From contig WRAY01000021.1 in the NCBI GenBank assembly GCA_009779975.1, positions 1 to 37,319 of the forward strand: 37,319 nt of DNA. Direction: 5' to 3'. Shown here one piece after another: positions 8,601-15,415 of this stretch. The notes beneath the pieces are model-generated. The model was not told where the DNA came from. It saw only the letters and a program-made list of their open reading frames with translations, and made no database searches. A program made the translations under genes and the position numbers. This DNA is from Bacillota bacterium (GTDB taxonomy: Bacteria; Bacillota; Clostridia; Christensenellales; Pumilibacteraceae). Each line of letters opens with the position of its first letter. Positions within the stretch are counted from its first letter, which is position 1.

Positions 8601-10039
8601 CTTAACTCATCTTTATTGTGTGATGGCAAATCAAGCAATAAGCAATATGAAAATTGCTTCCCATTTGAGTAATATAGGGTTTCAATATTGCTAAAACTTT
8701 CTTTTATTTCGTCAGCGTTTCTGATTAGCCTGCAAGTTGTTATTAATGCTTTCTCATTGCAAGAAATATGTTTTGTGTCGATAGACGGCAAATAACGGCT
8801 TTTAGAGAAGTTCTTTAAAAAATACGCCAATACTATGTGTGACATAACAAAGGAAATCGGAAGTGATACGATCGTTAAAACCCAAAAATAGTTTCCCAAA
8901 AATATTGTTGAAACAACGCTCAATCCCGCTGTTAAAAGAAGCGTTAAAAATAAATACAATCTTGACAGTCCTTTTGAGCGATGTCCTCTCAATATTTGAA
9001 AAGAGATGTCAGTTTCTTCTTTTTTAGATTTTTCAATAATGTTTCGTGAAAGCCCCAATTCTGAAATTTTTTCCTTCTTGGACTTAATAGCAATATCTTT
9101 AAGGTAGTTAAATTTAGTTTTTGTCGTCACTTCATCATACAAAATTCCGCTCTCATTTTTTAACATTAAGTGAGTCGGAGATAGTTCCAAAACAAAATTC
9201 TCAGTAAAAATTCTATCAAGTGCAAATAGTGTTGTGATAGAATTTTGAACTTGACCGTTATAGTGAGCAAGCGAACGATAGAAATTGTCAACCCTTTCGT
9301 CAAGCGCCATGCCATTATCTAAACTTAATGTCGTCAAATTCGCACTGACTTCTCCGCTTGCATATTTTTTCAAGCCATAGATATATGAGTTATAGGACAG
9401 ATTGCTTAAATAAATCTTTCCTCTTTTTGCATCAATCTTTCCCTTTTGAACAAGTGAGTTAATCTTTATTGTTTTTGAGGCAAAAATAGAAACAAACTCC
9501 AAAAGAGCATAGTCAAAACTTGCTCTCATCGCTAATATTTCATCAAAAGTTAGAGGTGTTTCACTGCAAAATTCATCAACACATTTTTTGATTAGTGTGT
9601 CACAAACTCCCCCTTCGCAGCCTTTTACTACCAACTGCACAAACTCATAAACTCTCGGTAAATCATTTGAATGCGGCAAAAAATAAAATTTGAATAATTC
9701 TTTTTTTAATGAATAGTATCTTTCTTCAAGTTTGTAGAAATTATCATATAGCCATTTTTCAAACTCAAAAATTTCCTCATCATTTTCTACTTTTTGTGCT
9801 ATTATTCTAAAAGCCTTTTTTATCGTTCGCCGAATTAACTTTAATGACAACCCTTTCCCGCGATGCGTAATATTTTTTGATTTCAATGCAAGCGAATAAA
9901 TAGCAGTATTCAATTTATCAAGTGACAATGCCCCTGTTTCCCGAAAGTCGGGCATATTAACAGGAAGTAAAACCTTATATAAAAATACAAAAATGAGCAG
10001 AACAAAAACGCCCATTCCAATAAAATGAACAAACTCCAT
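2684..10039 (-). CDS. Cyclic beta-1,2-glucan synthase-like protein (GT84 + GH94)
   Basis: A giant membrane protein of about 2450 residues. Order: N-terminal membrane anchor (residues ~5-25), a cytosolic helical region, a two-helix membrane pair (~370-415), then a processive glycosyltransferase domain with DSD in VITLDSDTF (~560) and the QxxRW motif QVRWLRGDW (~697). Four or five more membrane helices follow (~740-900). The C-terminal half contains a glucoamylase-like region, beta-sandwich domains and the GH94 phosphorylase-type domain, with GGDWNDAMDE (~2143, general acid Asp) and GGWSYYTGAVSWFY (~2360). In known cyclic beta-1,2-glucan synthases the GT84 domain polymerises UDP-glucose and the GH94 domain trims the chain before cyclisation. 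Proteobacterial versions are somewhat longer (~2800). I chose ATG 10039; a TTG two codons upstream is possible. Neither has an SD. It is monocistronic. The catalytic motifs are intact, but linear versus cyclic product cannot be judged. Confidence 0.88.
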   Translation of the reverse strand: MEFVHFIGMGVFVLLIFVFLYKVLLPVNMPDFRETGALSLDKLNTAIYSLALKSKNITHRGKGLSLKLIRRTIKKAFRIIAQKVENDEEIFEFEKWLYDNFYKLEERYYSLKKELFKFYFLPHSNDLPRVYEFVQLVVKGCEGGVCDTLIKKCVDEFCSETPLTFDEILAMRASFDYALLEFVSIFASKTIKINSLVQKGKIDAKRGKIYLSNLSYNSYIYGLKKYASGEVSANLTTLSLDNGMALDERVDNFYRSLAHYNGQVQNSITTLFALDRIFTENFVLELSPTHLMLKNESGILYDEVTTKTKFNYLKDIAIKSKKEKISELGLSRNIIEKSKKEETDISFQILRGHRSKGLSRLYLFLTLLLTAGLSVVSTIFLGNYFWVLTIVSLPISFVMSHIVLAYFLKNFSKSRYLPSIDTKHISCNEKALITTCRLIRNADEIKESFSNIETLYYSNGKQFSYCLLLDLPSHNKDELREEDTKLLSTIKKIYEKFSHKEQLLVVVRKRRKVKDRELFQGWEKKRGALLELNRLILNGDEEPFLLKLGTVQQQIKFVITLDSDTFLNCSSELIGILSHPYLKETNILSLNMATKLTNDETYFARFFCGVKGLSNYSNFHSSVENTVFGGGNFTGKGIYRVKEFQEKLEHAFLDERILSHDYIEGAIANCSNCSETALDSFPNNFSSYLARQVRWLRGDWQLLPFLFRRTRNSKGEKTKNSISPLAKWHIFSNMFRSLVPISAISLLLMSFIFTEPYFIFLIAFSIPLLHIFLSIRSSFKEKKNVFFHELIRQFFQIAFLPLVAVMHLVAIGVTLYRLLMKKNLLEWTVFAHSNGRVNVGVSLVASIVFIATTIIYSFPFYFYILGGIFLLSIPLKLILERNITKKLYRNKNFDNILKDIFHDTYQFFVDERLNENHLICDNIQEDKVAARTSPTNIAFSILAHICAFEMQYLESAVLNEKCKKIIEAVLKLDKFEGNLFNWYDTKTLSPLYPRYVSSVDMGNFLMSLLTLLPYCDEKLKPVVEKLLSDAKIETLFDDNRGLFRIGYNADTALFDENHYDLIGSESMITYLVSIALGKIGRHPWNELSRVSVKYKNRKMFYSWTGGAFEYLMSSLFFDFVQGTALEKTAQGVIFSHISYSIQNKLRVWGISESQHTAQDENSNYQYKAHGIPDIALANVRKTGIISPYASLLALCFQPRKVERNLHSLEQLGMAGEYGLYEAIDLEKNIIMKTQMAHHAGMTLLSICNYLTDNEVKRKLKTLGNYRAVELLLTETEIPNAKKKIKPCKTIKKHSQESLTVDGRYKIQYSNFLSSGKYSIINYQNGGGISYYGDIALTREKRKENGSIFAAISGKRYSLNSGLFHINQDSTSYEEKNEKFSSSITILPLPNGKGEIQKVKFRNITNENLSVKFETYIEPVLTQKQHDIAHMAFSNLFVEVHYDDFLNILWAKRTNNNSDLMLAHFVQTEERLSFVTNRGEFYGRTKSKSSIYPLDPVMSASFSVELKPRETKEFNIVNTVGIRLDEIKNTIQQIKVDGFFDRIKGNNYALAKEMSLKLSTKKIASKLIFGANSSVKEELNIDSINQNRPIVTIQIKNENARTRLYKTLKELKKLYRYNIEFNLALIYSEKHNYYLTLQSMVNSVLDELNFKNSMNNASTLTLVNVMAESKKARQLIENAVDIEELNFSQIAKEEEITEKGNPHKNAEMHMYEIIEMHGIGGFMADSSYAMNLSDIDTPAPWINVVSNENFGTVITECGGGFTYHKNSALNKLTAHSNDAVLDKPSEYILISERSKEAVWSITKKPIKQNSEYYVRHNIGFSEFKNNFNGILGVQKVFISENTKFYDITLTNKTTVKRNLNISFSCAPVLGDFSQNTHHALTIKRLGDNRLLVKNCLTGKKFYLSCSCEMLNFSKIKDGELLATISTDVELNKEGTARIIFSLSADESVDFLKIDEIFSRTQKTYSSISKIELKTKLNGFEHLSKWIPYQVLCSRFFARTGFYQVSGAYGFRDQLQDCLSLLYYNPKLVKKHILRCCSVQFEKGDVLHWWHEPKVGVRTHFSDDRLFLPFVVAEYISFTKDYSILSERVPFLKDVKLLSHEKARYEKMEECVVSGIVLDHCLKAIYVSCDFGDNGLVKMGGGDWNDAMDEVGKGGVGTSVFSSMLLYDVIGKIFPFVKEKKDRAKLLTTRQKLKKAIEGAHDGEWYLRAFTDEKLPLGSPNSHECKIDLLSQSWAVLSGVGDTKTNTTALLAAERHLVDRENKMIKLLTPPFKDMKKIGYISKYPKGVRENGGQYTHATVWYIMALIRTGFVDKAWELFSMISPLNHSKTLKDCEIYKREPYVVAADIYSGDHAGEGGWSYYTGAVSWFYKCLMEEFIGINIQGNILKIEPNLPSSINHLELTLYHNNSKIDIQINNSNSKGTFKMFLGKIEISNKELEIPEYKHLSIKITKE

Positions 10040-10040
10040 A

Positions 10041-10078
10041 GTCAATAATTATTGACAAAGTGCTATGTTTTTAGTCAA
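10041..10078 (-). promoter_or_regulatory. Promoter and palindromic operator of the glucan synthase gene
   Basis: A perfect 16-bp palindrome GTCAATAATTATTGAC (10041-10056) touches the start codon. A candidate promoter is TTGACT (10073-10078), 19-bp spacer, AATAAT (10048-10053), whose -10 lies inside the palindrome and only 8 nt before the ATG. Binding of a dimeric regulator there would block initiation. The -10/-35 assignment is weaker than others in this window; the palindrome is certain. Confidence 0.5.
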
Positions 10079-10143
10079 TTTTACTGCTTGGATAGATATC
10101 TGATTAATTAATGAAAAAAATTAATTACCATATTACATACTTT

Positions 10144-10479
10144 TTAAATTTCTAACTCATCAAAACATTCCACTTCCAAGTAAATATTTTCAACATTATT
10201 TAGAGAATTCTTTTTGTTGCTCATTCCCAAAAATTCCATCAATTCATTATTATTTCCATTTAACGGATTCAAAAGAAAAGCATAAAAATGTCCTTTCATA
10301 CCAGAAAGACTTTCAATGCCTCTAAGTTGAACATCGAAGTATTTTCCATTATTAAATAATCTAAAATTCTTATTAACAAAATTCATTAAAAATTGAAATT
10401 GTTTTTCTATAAAAAATGAAAACCCCCTAGTATTTATATAATAAATATTTTCTACTCTATATATTCGTTTTCTACTCAT
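10144..10479 (-). CDS. Hypothetical protein downstream of miaB
   Basis: A protein of 111 residues starting at ATG 10479 (MSRKRIYR), 4 nt beyond the miaB stop. A TTG at 10509 inside miaB would add ten residues but has no SD. Only a weak AAGAAG precedes the ATG, so translation is probably coupled to miaB. The sequence is soluble, rich in Asn, Phe and Glu, with a Lys/Arg-rich start and an acidic end (EVECFDELEI). I recognise no domain. Its higher AT content and Asn richness compared with miaB suggest a lineage-specific gene. Confidence 0.6.
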   Translation of the reverse strand: MSRKRIYRVENIYYINTRGFSFFIEKQFQFLMNFVNKNFRLFNNGKYFDVQLRGIESLSGMKGHFYAFLLNPLNGNNNELMEFLGMSNKKNSLNNVENIYLEVECFDELEI

Positions 10480-10483
10480 ATTA

Positions 10484-11809
10484 TTATTCTTCTTTAAAAA
10501 CCTCCCCAAATAAATTAGAATTTTTGTTTTTCTTGATTATAACATTTGCAAATTGTCCTGTCAAATCTTTATCGCATTCGAATGTGACGATTTTGTTGCA
10601 GTCCGTTCTTGATTTTATGACGGAAGGTTTTCCTTCAAAATGCTTAAACTCTTCCGCTAAAACCTCAAATTTTTGTCCGACGCACTCTTTTGCCAAATTC
10701 ACTCCAATGTCGAATTGAAGTTTGTTAAATCGTGCTATTCTGTCTTTTTTGGTTTCTTTTTCAATTTGTCCGTCCATTGTTGCGGCTTTTGTTCCTGAGC
10801 GGATTGAGAAAATAAAAGAAAAGACATTGTTGAATTTAACTTGTTCTGCAACTTTCAAAGTTTCTAAAAAGTCTTTTTCGGTCTCTTGAGGAAATCCGAC
10901 CATTATGTCGGTTGAAAGTCCGACTGAGGGCAAATGTTTTTTAATGAAGTCAATTTTGTTAAGATAATCTTTTTGAGTGTATCCCCTGTTCATTAATTCT
11001 AAAATTTTGTCCGAGCCTGCTTGAATCGGCAAGTGGATGTATTTTGTTATTTTTGGATTGTCCCTCATTGTCAAAACTACTTTTTCGGAAAAATCTTTCG
11101 GATGACTTGTTGTGAAGCGAACCCTGAATTTTCCGTCTATTTTGGCAATTTTTTCAATTAGGTCTGCAAAGTCAATTTGCGTATCAGGACATTTATAAGA
11201 ATTAACATTTTGTCCGAGCAGTGTTATTTCTTTGTAACCTTCTTCAATTAAGCCTTTTACTTCATTCAAAATATTTCTTACTGCCCTGCTGCGTTCTCTT
11301 CCTCTGACATATGGCACTATGCAAAACGAACAATAATTATCACAACCATACATTATGTTAACCCAAGCGTTTAATCCGCTAGTCCTATGAACCGGCGTGT
11401 CTTCGTGAATTTCTCCCTCATCCTTTTGAACTGCGATGACTCCCTTTCCCTCATTCCTTTCATCTAAATATTCCGAAAACAAATGAGTGTTGTGAGTTCC
11501 GAAAAGAATGTCAATAAACGGAAACTTTTTCTTCAAACTATCCGCTGTTCCTTCTTGCTGTGTCATACATCCGCAAACTGCGATGATTAAATCTTTTTTC
11601 ACTTGTTTTAATGCTTTTAAATGTCCCAAATATCCAATAACTTTCGTCTCCGCCTTTTCTCTCACGCAACAAGTGTTGATTGCGATGATGTCTGCATCGC
11701 TCTCATTATTGCATTCCGCATAATCGGCATTTCGCAAAATGCCCGCAAGTTTTTCACTCTCATGGACATTCATTTGACAGCCATAAGTCGCAATAAAATA
11801 TTTTTTCAT
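10484..11809 (-). CDS. miaB: tRNA-2-methylthio-N6-dimethylallyladenosine synthase
   Basis: A radical SAM methylthiotransferase of 441 residues, the normal MiaB length. It adds the 2-methylthio group to i6A37 of tRNAs reading UNN codons. The N-terminal UPF0004 domain has the auxiliary cluster cysteines C11 (YGCQMNVHESE), C47 (NTCCVREKAE) and C81 (GCMTQQ). The radical SAM cluster is C156-x3-C160-x2-C163 (GCDNYCSFCIVPYVRGRE). A C-terminal TRAM domain (~375-440) completes the family architecture. The NVHESE and REKAE motifs favour MiaB over the MtaB and RimO relatives. The gene begins with ATG 11809 directly behind a -10 box, without an SD. The small gene at 10144 follows immediately. Confidence 0.97.
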   Translation of the reverse strand: MKKYFIATYGCQMNVHESEKLAGILRNADYAECNNESDADIIAINTCCVREKAETKVIGYLGHLKALKQVKKDLIIAVCGCMTQQEGTADSLKKKFPFIDILFGTHNTHLFSEYLDERNEGKGVIAVQKDEGEIHEDTPVHRTSGLNAWVNIMYGCDNYCSFCIVPYVRGRERSRAVRNILNEVKGLIEEGYKEITLLGQNVNSYKCPDTQIDFADLIEKIAKIDGKFRVRFTTSHPKDFSEKVVLTMRDNPKITKYIHLPIQAGSDKILELMNRGYTQKDYLNKIDFIKKHLPSVGLSTDIMVGFPQETEKDFLETLKVAEQVKFNNVFSFIFSIRSGTKAATMDGQIEKETKKDRIARFNKLQFDIGVNLAKECVGQKFEVLAEEFKHFEGKPSVIKSRTDCNKIVTFECDKDLTGQFANVIIKKNKNSNLFGEVFKEE

Positions 11810-11815
11810 GAGGAT

Positions 11816-11844
11816 AGTATATAGGATTTAAACAGCAAATGCAA
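11816..11844 (-). promoter_or_regulatory. miaB promoter, predicted leaderless
   Basis: Minus strand TTGCAT (11839-11844), 17-bp spacer, TATACT (11816-11821). The -10 ends exactly 6 nt before the miaB ATG, the same geometry as hicA, and there is no SD. Confidence 0.7.
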
Positions 11845-11902
11845 GCAATAAAAAGGTAAAATTGAAATTGTAAGAGCGATTCTAGGCTTGTTTTGAAATA
11901 GA

Positions 11903-12000
11903 CGCTTTGCTAGATTCTTCACTTCGTTCAGAATGACAAAAGTGGCTGAAATGGGTTTTACAACTGTCGCTCTGAACGAAGTGAAGAATCTAGCAAAGCG
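11903..12000. repeat. Inverted-repeat element (30-bp perfect arms)
   Basis: CGCTTTGCTAGATTCTTCAC begins a 30-bp arm at 11903-11932 that is repeated exactly, inverted, at 11971-12000, enclosing a 38-bp loop. Shorter matching segments (TTGAAAT/ATTTCAA) outside the arms extend the symmetry to roughly 11893-12015. No ORF is inside. The arms resemble the 'AGATTCTTCacttcgttCAGAATGACA' type of dispersed palindromic repeat seen in many bacterial genomes, so a MITE- or REP-like element is likely. The rest of 11850-12140 holds nothing else that I recognise. Confidence 0.75.
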
Positions 12001-12142
12001 TATCTTATCATTTCAATTTCATATCAACTCTATTGACCGTTCGAGCAATATTAATCTTTGCTGTTCAGACGACAGAGTATCGCTTCATGCAATAATTTTT
12101 ATTATCAATAAATGTTTTCATGCCTATTCTTAGAACATTAAA

Positions 12143-12174
12143 AAAACACCCTTGACAACAGTCTTGGGTGTTTT
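12143..12174 (-). terminator. Intrinsic terminator of the Gly/Cys-rich gene
   Basis: AAAACACCC (12143-12151) pairs with GGGTGTTTT (12166-12174). The loop contains a second GAC/GTC pairing. On the minus strand the stem is followed by a run of seven T, placing a terminator about 55 bp after the stop of the gene at 12229. Confidence 0.8.
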
Positions 12175-12228
12175 GTGATTTTGTGAAATGTGACAACAGC
12201 CACATTAAAAGTTAACAATATTGATTAA

Positions 12229-12438
12229 TTATTTGCAGTGATGGTTGTTGTTGCCGCCGCAAATGCATGAAAGAAGCATTAGCATGATTATCATTTCACA
12301 GCAGTCATTTCCACCTCTGTTATCGTGACAGCCTCTGCCGCCAAATCCGAACCCATTACCACCGCACATGCAAAGCAGTATCAAAATCCAAAGCCAGTCG
12401 CCGCCGAAGCCACCACCACATCCGTTTCCAAAAAACAT
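12229..12438 (-). CDS. Glycine/cysteine-rich small protein
   Basis: A 69-residue protein with two short hydrophobic stretches (LWILILLCM, residues ~16-24, and MIIMLMLLSC, ~49-58) set in Gly-, Cys- and Asn-rich segments such as CGGGFGG, and a His/Asn-rich tail. A very strong SD (AAGGAGG) sits 7 nt before the ATG, and its own terminator follows. Small Gly/Cys-rich proteins of this kind are frequent in Clostridia, sometimes labelled high-cysteine or spore-surface related, but no function is established that I can cite. It could be a membrane peptide or a cross-linkable surface component. No signal peptide is evident. Confidence 0.75.
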   Translation of the reverse strand: MFFGNGCGGGFGGDWLWILILLCMCGGNGFGFGGRGCHDNRGGNDCCEMIIMLMLLSCICGGNNNHHCK

Positions 12439-12834
12439 TATGATATCCTCCTTATAATTTTATTTAAAGGTCAGTAATTTAAGTAGATGTAAGATGAATG
12501 TGCAAACAAATATCTGCAGATAATGTTCCACATTCCGCACCCATGAGTCAGCGTTTCGTTAAAAAACTCCTCGCCGTCTTTTGAGACTTCACTTTTGTAA
12601 AAAAGATAGGCCATATCTTACTAACATGATATGAAGTGCTTAGCAAAGTGTTCATAGAAGTTTTTAACATCCAATCAAAAATGGAGGATAATGATGTGTG
12701 TTTAAAACATCTAGCGCATCTACTCTTATAGAATGAGCAAAATCTACCAGACTATCGGAGATTGTGTTAACAGCTTAAAGCAAAATTGAAAACATTTTTG
12801 AAAATGTTATGAAATAAAAACAAGTTGTTTTTGC
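12439..12834. other. Non-coding region between the Gly/Cys-rich gene and the glyS promoter
   Basis: About 400 bp lies between divergent genes. I find no T-box consensus, no glycine riboswitch core and no tRNA. A few very short plus-strand frames with SD-like sequence exist (for example GGAGGATAATG near 12680) but each ends within about 16 codons. The length and mixed base composition leave room for an unrecognised small RNA or a decayed gene. Confidence 0.35.
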
Positions 12835-12863
12835 TTGCATTAGTTTTGGAAAAAGGGTATAAT
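12835..12863 (+). promoter_or_regulatory. glyS promoter
   Basis: TTGCAT (12835-12840), 17-bp spacer, TATAAT (12858-12863). The transcript would begin near 12870 and carry a ~65-nt leader containing a hairpin: GTGGTGGAT near 12886 against ATCCAACAC near 12902, with one mismatch. An SD (AAGGAG) follows at 12917. No T-box features are seen. Confidence 0.75.
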
Positions 12864-12934
12864 ATTTTTAAAATATGGTAAATGTGGTGGATGTTTCGCT
12901 AATCCAACACGAATTTAAGGAGTAAAATTTAGTT

Positions 12935-14320
12935 ATGAAAACGACTGTCACAATGGATAAAATTGTTTCTCTTTCTAAGATGAGAGGGTTTGTGTTTCCC
13001 GGAAGTGAGATTTATGGGGGGTTAGCAAACTCATGGGACTATGGTCCTTTAGGTGTTCTTCTCAAAAATAATATCAAAAACGCTTGGTGGAAAAAGTTTG
13101 TCACTGAGCGAAATGATGTCGTGGGACTGGATTGTGCTATCATTATGAACCCATTGACTTGGGAAGCGTCGGGTCATCTTGCAGGTTTTTCCGACCCGTT
13201 GATGGATTGCAAAAAATGCAAAACAAGACATAGGGCTGACACTATTGTTGAGGATTATGTTTCTCGCAAGAAGAAGAAAATTGCAGTCACTTCAATGAAT
13301 GACAAAGAATTAGAAAAATATATTGAGGACAATAAAATTCCCTGTCCTCATTGTGGGCTCAGTGACTTTACCAAAATTAAAAAGTTCAATTTGATGCTGC
13401 AAACTTTTTTGGGAGTGACTGATGAAACATCAACACCTGCATACTTGCGCCCCGAAACAGCACAAGGTATTTTTGTCAACTTCAAAAATGTTGTCCGTTC
13501 ATCCAGAGCCAAAATTCCATTCGGCATAGCCCAAATCGGAAAATCATTCCGCAATGAAATAACGCCAAAAAACTTTATTTTCCGCACTCGTGAGTTTGAA
13601 CAAATGGAATTGGAATTTTTCTGCAAAGACGGAACTGACGAAGAATGGTTTCAATACTGGCAGCAGTTTTGCTATGACTGGGTCTTAGGACTGGGTGTTA
13701 AAAAGGAAAATTTGACAAAACGAGAACACGACAAGGACGAATTGTCGCATTATTCAAAAGCAACAACTGACCTTGAATATAATTTTCCTTTCGGTATGAG
13801 TGAATTTTGGGGTATTGCAAACAGGACTGACTTTGACCTAAAAGCCCATCAAACACACTCAAAAGAATCAATGGAATATCTTGACCCGCAAACCAACGAG
13901 AAATTCGTTCCATTCTGTATTGAACCGTCAGTCGGTGTTGAGAGATTGCTATTAATGTTTTTGTGTGATGCCTACGCTGAAGAGCAACTGGAAAACGACA
14001 CAAGGCTAGTCTTAAAACTGCATCATGCGCTAGCACCTTACAAAATCGCTATTCTCCCCCTTCAAAAGAATTTGAGCGAGCAAGCAACTAAAATCTATGA
14101 AGAATTGAGAAAATATTACTCTGTTGATTATGACCTAACAGGCTCGATCGGAAAACGTTATCGCCGTCAAGATGAAATAGGAACACCCTATTGCGTGACT
14201 GTAGACTTTGACACCCTTGAAAAAGATATCGTGACAATAAGAGATAGGGATACCATGAAACAAATAACTTTAAAATCGGACGAATTAAAAAAATATTTTG
14301 ATGAGAAGTTGATTTATTAG
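12935..14320 (+). CDS. glyS: Glycyl-tRNA synthetase (homodimeric, class II)
   Basis: A 461-residue single-chain GlyRS that charges tRNA-Gly, of the alpha2 type found in Gram-positives, mollicutes, archaea and eukaryotes rather than the alpha2beta2 enzyme. Visible features: motif 1 region with GLANSWDYGPLG (29-40), a zinc-type insertion with C92-x2-C95 and C137-x2-C140, motif 2 with RPETAQGIF (172-180) and FRNEI, motif 3 with GVERLLL, and a C-terminal anticodon-binding domain (~360-455) with IGKRYRRQDEIG. Length matches the family. The SD AAGGAG lies 12 nt before the ATG. A shared bidirectional terminator separates it from the convergent gene at 14377. Confidence 0.97.
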   Translation: MKTTVTMDKIVSLSKMRGFVFPGSEIYGGLANSWDYGPLGVLLKNNIKNAWWKKFVTERNDVVGLDCAIIMNPLTWEASGHLAGFSDPLMDCKKCKTRHRADTIVEDYVSRKKKKIAVTSMNDKELEKYIEDNKIPCPHCGLSDFTKIKKFNLMLQTFLGVTDETSTPAYLRPETAQGIFVNFKNVVRSSRAKIPFGIAQIGKSFRNEITPKNFIFRTREFEQMELEFFCKDGTDEEWFQYWQQFCYDWVLGLGVKKENLTKREHDKDELSHYSKATTDLEYNFPFGMSEFWGIANRTDFDLKAHQTHSKESMEYLDPQTNEKFVPFCIEPSVGVERLLLMFLCDAYAEEQLENDTRLVLKLHHALAPYKIAILPLQKNLSEQATKIYEELRKYYSVDYDLTGSIGKRYRRQDEIGTPYCVTVDFDTLEKDIVTIRDRDTMKQITLKSDELKKYFDEKLIY

Positions 14321-14330
14321 ATAACAAATA

Positions 14331-14362
14331 AATGGAGTGTTTTAATTTTGAAACACTCCATT
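14331..14362. terminator. Bidirectional terminator between glyS and the gene at 14377
   Basis: AATGGAGTGTTT (14331-14342) and AAACACTCCATT (14351-14362) form a perfect 12-bp stem with an 8-nt loop between two convergent genes. Both flanks are AT-rich, with T-rich sequence following on the plus strand. Confidence 0.8.
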
Positions 14363-14376
14363 ATTTATCTTTACTT

Positions 14377-15093
14377 TTATTTCCATGTTGCACCAAACCT
14401 CCCGCTTGCTCGGAAGTTTTCATAGATTGCTCCGTTGTAGACAGGACCGTTTTTGCATTCTACTCTTATTGGAAAAAGATAGGTTGCTCTTTGCCCGTTT
14501 TCGATGGTGTAGCCGATAACTCTTGCGTAAATATTATATCTTCCTGTTGTGTTTTTTGTGATTTTTTTTCTATTGCCGGATGCTATAAGAAAAGGAAGAA
14601 TGAATGTGTTCTCGCCTCTTTCAATAATTATTCGATGCTGAGGTTTTGGCATATCTTTGATTATTTCACCGGTAACCTTAAAATCGCTTTCAGGTTTACG
14701 AAAATATACCTTAGCATTTCCTAATTCAACCCTATCCCCTATTTCACCAAAAAACCCGCCTTTAATGTTATAGTATTTTCCAATTTGTTCAAACTTGCAT
14801 TCAGAAAGAATTGTTTGCTTTTGTCCTTGGATTTCCTTGTGTTCACTAATTTTTCCTTCAATAAGAAAATAATGTTTCCCGTCAACATTTTCAATTGTTT
14901 CATCAGTTTCCCAAATGAAAATGTTTTTTTTGTCATCCGTCATAGTGTAGACAATCTTGTCGTTATACACATCTTTCCATGCAAAAACAAACGATGCAAT
15001 ATCACCGCCTACTGTGCCGACAAAATTGCTCTTGCACATATCATTTTTGTTGCTGTGACCTTGTCTTTTAAAAATCCTTCTAAAAAATTTCAT
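14377..15093 (-). CDS. Hypothetical protein, 238 residues
   Basis: A soluble protein with a very basic start (MKFFRRIFKRQGHSNKN) and no signal peptide or membrane helix. The body is rich in Lys, Ile and Gly with alternating beta-strand-like segments (for example YFLIEGKISEHKEI and IIIERGENTFILPFLIA), suggesting a beta-rich fold. I recognise no family. It is monocistronic, converges on glyS and has its own consensus-like promoter ending 6 nt before the ATG. No SD is present, so it should be translated from a leaderless mRNA. A shorter start is unlikely because the promoter abuts this ATG. Confidence 0.7.
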   Translation of the reverse strand: MKFFRRIFKRQGHSNKNDMCKSNFVGTVGGDIASFVFAWKDVYNDKIVYTMTDDKKNIFIWETDETIENVDGKHYFLIEGKISEHKEIQGQKQTILSECKFEQIGKYYNIKGGFFGEIGDRVELGNAKVYFRKPESDFKVTGEIIKDMPKPQHRIIIERGENTFILPFLIASGNRKKITKNTTGRYNIYARVIGYTIENGQRATYLFPIRVECKNGPVYNGAIYENFRASGRFGATWK

Positions 15094-15099
15094 ATAGTT

Positions 15100-15128
15100 A
15101 TTTTAACATATTTATTATTTCTTGTCAA
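15100..15128 (-). promoter_or_regulatory. Promoter of the gene at 14377, predicted leaderless
   Basis: Minus strand TTGACA (15123-15128), 17-bp spacer, TAAAAT (15100-15105), then 6 nt to the ATG at 15093. Confidence 0.75.
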
Positions 15129-15256
15129 ACAAAATACCAAATATATTTGACACTCCTTCAAAAGGATTGTTGGATGTAGTTTTATCTATTAGTAACCACG
15201 GACAAAAGTGTCTTCGACCTTTTTGACGGAGAGTGCTAGTTTAAGCAAACCAGACA

Positions 15257-15298
15257 AAGCAATCAAAGATTGTTGTCAACAGTCTTGATTGCTTTGAT
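15257..15298. repeat. 12-bp inverted repeat upstream of ridA
   Basis: CAAAGCAATCAA and TTGATTGCTTTG form a perfect 12-bp stem around a ~18-nt loop that itself contains the palindrome TTGTTGTCAACA. There is no T-tract on either side. The loop sequence resembles that of the terminator at 12143. Just upstream, 15149-15236 shows an imperfect large inverted repeat (CACTCCTTCAAAAGG against CCTTTTTGACGGAGAGTG). Nothing else is recognised in the 15129-15345 gap. Confidence 0.55.
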
Positions 15299-15345
15299 GG
15301 AGAATTTCATGTAATAGCAATCTCTCACAAGAGTATTGAAAATAC

Positions 15346-15374
15346 TTGACAAAAAAAATTTATAATGTTTTAAT
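15346..15374 (+). promoter_or_regulatory. ridA promoter
   Basis: TTGACA (15346-15351), 17-bp spacer, TTTAAT (15369-15374). A TATAAT within the spacer is too close to serve with this -35. Confidence 0.6.
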
Positions 15375-15415
15375 AGATAAACAGAAATACTCTGTTATAA
15401 GGAGAAAATGAAAAA

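Noticed and set aside
12660-12735. Possible leader peptide frame with GGAGG upstream of glyS
   Set aside because: The frame is about 16 codons, lies upstream of the predicted promoter, and has no glycine codon cluster expected of an attenuator.
12835-12935. T-box or glycine riboswitch controlling glyS
   Set aside because: The AGGGTGGNACCGCG T-box core and glycine aptamer motifs are absent; the leader is only about 65 nt.
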